Of a stretch of DNA of 64,000 nt, positions 14,746 to 23,925 are shown one piece after another. Each line of letters begins with the position of its first letter. The first letter of the stretch is position 1. The DNA is from Rachycentron canadum (Eukaryota; Chordata; Actinopteri; Carangiformes; Rachycentridae), in assembly GCA_038496675.1 (NCBI GenBank), contig CM076669.1:5392671-5456670 (forward strand), in the 5' to 3' direction. Below the pieces are notes generated by a model. That model was not told the origin of the DNA. It ran no database searches and was given only the letters and a program-made list of their open reading frames with translations. Made by a program: the position numbers and the translations under genes.

Positions 14746-17700
14746 TTCTCATCACAGACCAGGAGCTGTTCTCAGGCATGTACATTGACTTCATGGGGAC
14801 AGATGCTGCCATCTTCAGGAGCCTCACCAAGAGAAATGCAGTGCGCACAGACCAGCACAACTCAAAATGGCTTAGTGGTGAGCACACACAGACGCACACA
14901 CACACACACACTCAGATTTTCAGTGTATGTATTATTTATTGATTAATACACAAATAAGTTGGGTTTTTTTTTATTGTATTGATGTCAGTGCAAAAAGTCT
15001 CAATTCGATATTATCTTTCATTCAGAGCCAATTTTCATTGACGCCCAGCTGATACCAGACGGAACAGACCCCAACGACAGCAAATTGTATTTTTTCTTCC
15101 GGGAGAGGCTAACAGACAATAATGGAAATACTAAAAATATCCACACGATGGTGGCCAGAGTGTGTCCGGTAAGCGCCTCTGCTTGTGCCTAAATAAATCA
15201 GCGCTGTTTGCTTTTGTGGGTTTTTGAGTCACTATGTGCAGCTCTGGCCCTGCAGAACGACATCGGAGGGCAGCGGAGCCTGGTGAACAAGTGGACCACC
15301 TTCCTCAAAGCCAGGATGGTGTGCTCAGTTCTGGAGGAGGACGGCACTGAAACGCACTTTGATGAACTTGGTGAGTGAAACACCTCATTTATATTTTATG
15401 TTTTTCCTCTGTTCTCAACTCCCAAGCTCCATTTTAGATTCACGGGGAAGGAAACGAGTTTAAAACAAACTGTGTAGCTTTCAAAAAAATATGTGACCAA
15501 CAACCAGAGATCATAATTCCCGAAATGGTGCTATTTATGTTCTTTGGTTTTCTGTGATTGCTTTCTCCACAAACAATCCACGAAGCTTCCACTGTTTGGT
15601 CTGGATTAGGACCGTAGCCCTTCATCAATTTTCACAATTGCTCTGTTGCTTTTGGTTTCCTTGTATTCGTTCATGAGCATATTATTCCAGTCATTTATTA
15701 GCCTCAAACTGCAACTACATCAGCTCACAGAGTTGTAGCCCTGCTTTTCCATTCCAGGGTCATCACACTCTATCTGTCAGCACCCGTAGTCATTAATTTC
15801 TGCATTAATCACTTCTTTCATCGCTTACCTGCAGGGGTGAGATGATGCAGGGCAGGGGTATAAGGAATTTACTGAAAGTATTGCACACCTTTGTCTACGT
15901 GTGCACACGTGCGTTTTCTCTTTCAGAAAATGTGTTTTTGCTGGAAACCGATCAGCCCAAGGGTCTGTTGGTGTTTGGAGTCTTCACATCCACAAGGTAA
16001 GAGGATGGCGACGAAGCCAACTGTAACATTCCTGCAGGTCTCAGCGGTTATGTTAATCACTCACTGGATATCGGCAGGAGGGAATGTGCATGTCAGAGGG
16101 CCTGTTACATACAGACGTCATGTGTCATGTTGCAGAACAGCTTACTCAGGTGATGAACTATCACTTACAGAGTCCTGGTGGCTTCACCATATGGTCCTTG
16201 TTTTGATGTTCTTTCCTTATGATCACATGCATCTGTGCACCACTCTGCTGATCTCATGCGCAGGAGATACTGTTATAGTCCATATAGACACAATATGTAT
16301 ATGTGCATTGTTGGATGTGTATAGATAATAGCAGATAGAGGAATATTTGAGAGCAGAGAGAGTTTTATAATTACATTCTTCAGATAAATTTAATCCAAGT
16401 CTCATTTCTCAGCATTCAGAGGTAAAAAGGAGTTTCATGTTTCCTTTTCCATTTTATCTCAAAAGACAGGCAGATAAGCAGTTAGTAAAGTCAGGAATGT
16501 CATGTTTTCATAATTTGAAAGCTAAAATTTCAAAATAAAAAAAGTAAATAAGTGCATAAAACATGTTTCAGTTCAAATTTGATTGATTTCTGTATTTTTC
16601 TTTGACTTTATATACACATAAGCCTGATGCCTGTGTGCCATGTCCCCATGTTTAGATTTTATTTTACATAGACAGGATAAACATTCATACCGAAAAGACC
16701 CCAGTGCTGACAAATACATATATACATGCATATATAGATACAGTTGACACAATGTGGGAAAGTTCCTGTAAAAGAAAAAGAAAGAAAGACATTTAAAGAA
16801 AGTTCAAGTTAAGTTCTTCCTCTTCCTCAAGGGGCCTTATAAGAATAACATATCATGTTCACTTTGTTTTTTCTGTTTCTGCTTGATGTTAAAGCACATA
16901 ACCCAGCACCTGTATGAGTATTATATAGAAAATGTAATTATAATGCCCTCAAGAGTTTTCTAACTCTCCCAGTTTCTAAATGTGAGTACCTAATGCTGTC
17001 AAAATGATGATGAACATCATTTAAACATGATCATCTTTGCCATTTCAAATAAAGGAGAGAACTGTTAAAAATTGCACTGAAGGAACCGATTAAAGCGTAT
17101 CATTCAGCAGAAAGTCACAGCCGGCAAGGTTGGACAGCAAATTTGGAGCTTTTAAAGGTCACTCAAGCCATCTGTTCAATGTCATGATTCATCTCTGGGC
17201 TCTCCTGTTCTTACTATGCCCACTCTCACTTCCAAATATTCACTTCCATGTTTTTCTCGGCCTCCGTGTCCTGTCACTCGCCATCCGCCTACCAGATGTC
17301 CTGAGACTTTCCTCCCTATCCCAGTCGTCTGACTGCCAGACCCACCTGCTCACCTGTCTGCTATTCTCAATCACCTGAGCGTCCCCGGCCCGCTCACACA
17401 CCTGTTCCCTGTTTCCTCATTTCCCCAAACCGTTTCCTCCAGCTCCTTGTCAGATCATCTGCTTATGTTCCAGGGTATTTTCCCATGCGCCTGATACCTG
17501 CGTGTACCATCCTGTTTTTCTGCCTGCTAGAGCATCCATCTGTCTGTAAACCTGTTTTTTCTCCAGCTCATCAATTAAAGCTGCACTGAACCTGCCTGTG
17601 TTGCTACCTTCAGCTGTGGTACTTGAATTGAAATCCCTCTGGTTAACCTGAGATGATGCTGCCTCAGGCCTTTGAACCGTTTGTTACCTCAGGATCATAG

Positions 17701-20700
17701 AAAGGCTACAGGAGTGAACTCAAAGAACAAGCCAAACCCAACAGCAAGGTCCTTAACTTCTCTGAGCTCAGTGTTATTCCTATCTGCACCCAATGTTTCT
17801 TCCTTTGTCTTCACTTCACACAATCTGCTTGTGTTCCACTTTTCAACAAAGTCTCTTTTATGTGTTAAGCAGTGTAGTTTTAAATGACTGGGCCAAACCA
17901 CATCAGATAATGGAGGGAGAAATAGGAACCGTCCCACTCAGACTGTATGACTTGCACATCCTCACAAACAGTGACCTTAACCAACAACTGCAGAATATTT
18001 TAACTGGGTGCGTGTCAGCGTCATAAAAATAAGTTTCCACTGTTGTGTTTCATTGAAAGTATGCATTCATTTCCTCAGCTCCGTGTTTAAAGGTTCAGCA
18101 GTGTGCGTGTACAACATGGCAGACATCCTCACCATCTTCAACGGGCCCTTCGCTCACAGAGAGGGGCCCAATTTTCAGTGGGTGGCGTTCCAGGGGCGTA
18201 TCCCTTATCCAAGGCCTGGAACTGTGAGTTCATTTTTATGTCATTCATTCATTTATGCATTTATTTGCGTTACTTTCTTACACATACTATGCCAGAAAGT
18301 AAGAGTGGTGGGATCATGTATCACCAAAATTACCAAATGACAGAAATGCTTGAACAACCTTTTGCTATTAAGTGAATGACAACAACATTACAAAAGGCAT
18401 CCATACACAAATGGCACTAAGCCAAACAAGGTATTTGTTCATATTTAAGTATTCCTTTTTCATGTATTTTCCCAAAGTTTAAGTTTTACCCTTAAGCAGA
18501 TAATTACCTAAAAATCTATCACACTCAAAACCCTGTTAGACTGTAGATGCTATTGCCTTTGTTTAACTTATGAGGTTACCAACTTTGTTGTCTGTTAAAC
18601 ATTATAATGTGTTTTCAGATGCTGTCAAAGTGTCTGGATAATACTTATATTAGTTATAGAGAGCAGTAAATTTGAAAAAAGTTGAACAATCATAAAATGT
18701 GCAATAATGACAATAATAATAAAAGTAAACCGTTACTGAACTATTGACTCTTGATACAGCTAGTTGATATATACGCTCATAAAATAAACAAGAGCCCCAG
18801 TCATTTCACATAATGCACACACTCCCCCTGTTTCTCCAGTGCCCTGGTGGAGCCTTCACACCTGACATTCAGACAACGAAGGAGTTCCCGGATGACGTGG
18901 TGACCTTCGTACGAAACCATCCGGTCATGTTCAACCCCATCTACCCTGTTGGAAGGAGACCCCTGGTGGTTCGTACGAACGCTGACTACAAATACACATC
19001 AGTGGCTGTGGACCAGGTCATGGCAGCTGATGGCAATTACCAAGTGCTCTTCCTGGGCACAGGTAAGAAAAAATGAATCACAGTCTGCAGGCCTGTGTGT
19101 TTGAATTATGTCAAGCCATTCTTCATGTCGATATTTGTTGGTAATAAAAGACCAGGCGCATATTTTTATTTATCCCATTCCTGGCACACTTGGGAAACAA
19201 GTGAAATGATTTCACTTCACACATAGTTCTGAGTTTTGCAGCTTCTTCTAAGAAAAGCAACAAATCAATACCAGATCTGATACTCACATAATAAATATGG
19301 ATCATGGCATCATCAAGCTAAAATAGTAATAGTCCTCGGCTGTGGCACCACCACATTCACCGCAATTCTGGTACAGGTTGGATATCAGCAAACAATTCTT
19401 TGCTCTCTCATCATCGCAGGTGTTTTGTAAGTCAATGATTGTCGAGCGGAGGCCCATTGCCCATTGCCACAGCCAGTTATCAGATAAATAGATAACGGAG
19501 GGAATAGTACACAGTGGATGTTACTTGGCATTTAGCCACAAATAGGTCATAGACAGGGTGGCAAGACAAGGTCCTTTAAAAGAGGACTTTAAACCTTTTT
19601 TATTAAATCATGGGAAAGTGGATTGAGATTGTTTAACTGCAGAGTTTTAATAAATTCAAACTTGACAACCAGCCATTCAAGATATTGTCACATTGTTTTA
19701 AAGACTGATTCTGGGGTTAAATGTTGAAACAGTAGTGTAGAATAAATAACTGTCTTCTATATGTTCACTTACACTACTGTGGTTAAACAGAATAATATGT
19801 ATGTGCACATAGATAATTATGCATGCGTTTGTGCTGGTGTGTGTCCACGTGTGCACATGTTTGCATTCAGCAGGTCACTCTGGGACTCTCTCACACAGCT
19901 GCTTGCGTTTATCAGGCAGCCTCTTCATTCTCTCCCGCCTGGATTCTTGAGGAGAAGCCAGCGCTGTTTTAACCATAACTGGGCCCGAAATGGTGCCTTT
20001 GTCTCAAGGATGAGGGAGACGCTCTTATCAGGCATTTCCAGGAGCTGTTACTGTCCCCAATCTGCTGCTCCAACTCCCAGGACAAAACAGCCTTATTGAT
20101 GATGGTGGTGTAGCATTTAGCCCCCCTTTTGTGGCCCATTTCATTTCCCACTCCCGCCACAGTTGATTTTGCTATTGAAACTGGTCATGGCCATCATACC
20201 AAATTCAAAAGCAAACACAGGCGAAGGAAAACAGACTCTGAGTTTATTTTTTTCCACCAGTATTAGAAGTCTAATTCCACTGCTGACACACATCTCTGGG
20301 CATTCTTTGTTGACTGTGTGTAGCCATATCTGTTTTGCACAGTTGTTAAACGCGTGTGTGTGTGTGTGGTTACAGCTCATGACATGTCCGCTTTCTGCCC
20401 CCCAGACAAAGGCACAATACAGAAGGTGATTGTCCTGCCAAGCAATCATTCCCTGCATGAAGATCTAATCCTGGAGGAGCTGGAAGTGTTTAAGGTCTGC
20501 TGTCTGTCCTTCTCCCCTCTCTCACTTTCATCCCTTTTTGTTCACAAAAATCAAAGGCAGGAAAGAGGAGGGCGCGCTCGGCCACGGCACCAAAGCCAGG
20601 GGCAGGCAGACAGACGAGGGCAGGGTGGCACTCAGATGGATGTTCTGCAGTGTAGTGCAGCGCAGAGTGATGGGAGACAGGCTAACATACTGCAAGAGTC

Positions 20701-22770
20701 TGGTGGTTGCCCTGAGTGAACTTTTGCACATGTTTTCATATCGTAACTGAAATCGCTAAATTTGTGATCAGCCTGTGATCAGATTTAAAGGCCGTGACTC
20801 CTTTGATCCTCCTACAGCACCTGGAGAAGGGCAGCTTGAATCAGAAAAGATTTATTCTCAAAATACTGAATAAATTTCTTCCAGAAAGTTAAAGGCATCT
20901 GGCAGGAAACTGATCCAAGATGGCTTCCTTCTCTGCTATAACAAGAAAAATGTGATGAGCTGCTCAATGAAAAAAAAAAAAACATTTTGGGGATCATTAT
21001 TGCAAAGTGTCAGGAAAAAACATATTTCTTCTTTCTCATCCTTACAGCAGCTAGGAGTTAACATAGCTTAGTTAGCCCCCAGCGGATCTATTCACAGATA
21101 ACAAAATAATTAATGGATAATGGCCTGAAACAAAGAATCATTGTGTTTTTGTAAGCTAAGAATGAGTCCTCTTATCTACATAGCAGTTCCTTATTCATGG
21201 GGGCTGCCATTTCTCTACGGTAGCCAAGAACGGATAAACCAAACACTTGTTCTAGAGAGGACGTTTCACATTTTTACATAGGTTTTTCTACACACTTGGA
21301 AAGGGAAGGGTGATGGGATTTAGTTTCAATCTGCAACCTCACTGCTATAGGCTACCAGATCCTACACACAGGTCCTTTAAGGATAAAGATTGCATAGAAA
21401 TCAATGTCAACAATGTCCAAAAGCTCTAAACCTGGTCCATGTATGTTACTTTTCAGAACCAAGCTCCTGTTACGAACTTGAGAATATCCTCAAAAAAAGT
21501 AAGTATTCTCCCACTTTGTTTTCCAGACATATTAAGTGCAGTTTTGTTGTTTTAAAACGCAATGTCTGTGGCTACTATGTAATGCATGAACCAGAAATCT
21601 CCTGTGCATGATAAGCCTCCCAGAGGCAAGGAAATAATAAGCCATAATTGTTTCGGCACTCTCCTTCATTTTCCTGTCAGCCGGCCACTTATTAAGACAA
21701 ACAGGGCGGCTGACATTTGAACTGTTTACTTTGCAGCAACAGCTGTACGTCAGCTCGGAGTACGGGGTCTCGCAGGTCTCCCTGCACCGTTGTCATGCTT
21801 ACGGCTCGGCTTGCGCCGACTGCTGCCTCGCCAGAGATCCCTACTGTGCCTGGGACGGACTCAGCTGCTCCCGCTTCTATCCCACCGGCAAAAGGTACAC
21901 AAAGGTTCACAGTTTCAGGGTTCATAACTGTGGTTTTATGCTCGGATTCAGTATCTTTAAATTTAATGCAAATGGGTATTTATTGTCCACTGAGGACTAT
22001 TCTGTTTGCAGTCTAGAAAAAAGACTATACAAAAACTGTAAAGCCACAAAGCGAATGTTTCTTTATAAGTGTTGATTAAAGCGCCCATTCATGGAGGCAG
22101 CCACTGAAAACTAAGTGTAAAATAAACACAAGCACAGCACAGATTTTCAAATACATTGTAGTATTTCTCCTCACTTGTATTAAATTGTATTAATTATCGC
22201 TTAAACAACCAATGAGTGTGAATCATCAAGTACCACGCCCTGTCCCAGTGAATGTGGACAACAGCTGATGTGCAACAATATGTTAAACAAGAATATAAAA
22301 GAGCAGCTCACAACATAACTGGAATCCTTCAGTGTGCACTTCAGTGTAAGCTATGTCTCTAATTCTGCTTTTATTGTTGCCCTCCCGCCGTCTAGACATA
22401 ACACAGACAAGGATGTAAGAGCAACACCTTGGCTCTAAACCGATACCTCTCTGGTCTCCTTCAGGACCAGCTGTCTGTCTCCTGCCATTTTCAGTCAGGC
22501 GCAGGTCAAGTTTAGTTTGGTCACAGAACAAAAGCACAGCCGCTGTTTTCCTGTGGAAAATGGGTCTGAAATGTGTCAGCTGTTTACGAGTTCTCTTCCT
22601 CAAGCTGTTATACATGACTGTGCACCGCAGAGTGGAATAACACGTTCAGATTTTCCTCATTGTTTTGGCGGTGACTGTTCCCGCCACAGTTTTAATATAA
22701 GAGCAAGAAGGTTGTTATGTTTATGTATTTTTCTGTGTTTAGCCATACTGTACTGGTGCTCATTGTTAAT

Positions 22771-22811
<41 letters not shown>

Positions 22812-23894
22812 GAGAAGCAGAAGGCAGGACATTATGCATGGAAATCCACTCACTCAGTGCAGAGGATTCAACCTAAAGGGTAATAAAAGCTGCACTAGTC
22901 AATTTTTTTACATTAACAATGGCTCAAATGACTGCATGTCATTGTAAAAGGTGTTGCATTTAGTGACAAACCCAATTTTGCTATTTCCACTCCACTTCCT
23001 TTTAGCCTGGTTTCGCTAATTGGTTGCAAATTATGCTTCAATTCACCATACAACAGCAAACAACTGTTCTCAGAGAAAAAAGACTGTGTGCTACCTGCCA
23101 TATCTATATGCCATGCATTTTTCTCAGGAATTGGTGGAGGCTCAAACAGAGCTACAACATGTGGGGACAAATGCAAACTTTACCACAGGACTGATGGATG
23201 TGTAAAAAGCTGGCGATTGTTAAAGTTATTATTTGATGTTTTTAGCTTTGTTTTTTAGCAAGACAAAGAGGTAATTCAGCTTCAAAAAATTAACTATTAT
23301 AAGAGTTTACTCAGTATTATACATACTCGCATTTCATCAGTTTGGATAAAAATATATGCCATTTGTTTATAAATTAAAACAATCAAAGTAGTTTACACCG
23401 AGGCTCCAGGTGCACGTTAAGGGGCGTTTGTGATTGTTTGTGTCCGGGTAGTGCACAGCTTCCTTCAAAATTCACTCAGTTGACTGGCAGGGTGCGCTTT
23501 AATGAGAGGAGAGGATTTGTTCCCCAGAGTGTTACATTTCCATGAGCAGTTTACATCTCTAAATTAACTCGAGCTTGGGGAACCAACCATATGGCCATTA
23601 CCACTAATTAGTCACAATGCTGTCATACATCCAGCTGAGTGATGAACCATTTAGCTGCATCAAAAATGACACGGGAAATGAGACGAGACTGAGTTAGTCC
23701 AATGCATTGAAAGGTTATTTTGTTAGGCAGTAAAAAGTGAGGAAAACTGGGTGGAGTCTGGTTGTGCTGCAGATGTCGGACTAAGCTTTGTGTCAACATT
23801 TCAGTCTCACTGTTGGGACTTGAGACAGATTTGAGTCCATCTGTGGGCTTTGTGTCTGTCAGCAAGTGACGTCTGATGTGCCTCCCACGACTGA

Positions 23895-23925
<31 letters not shown>

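Noticed and set aside
14480..14946. Cys-Val and His-Thr repeat open frames on both strands
   Set aside because: Translation of the TG/CA microsatellite and the N gap.
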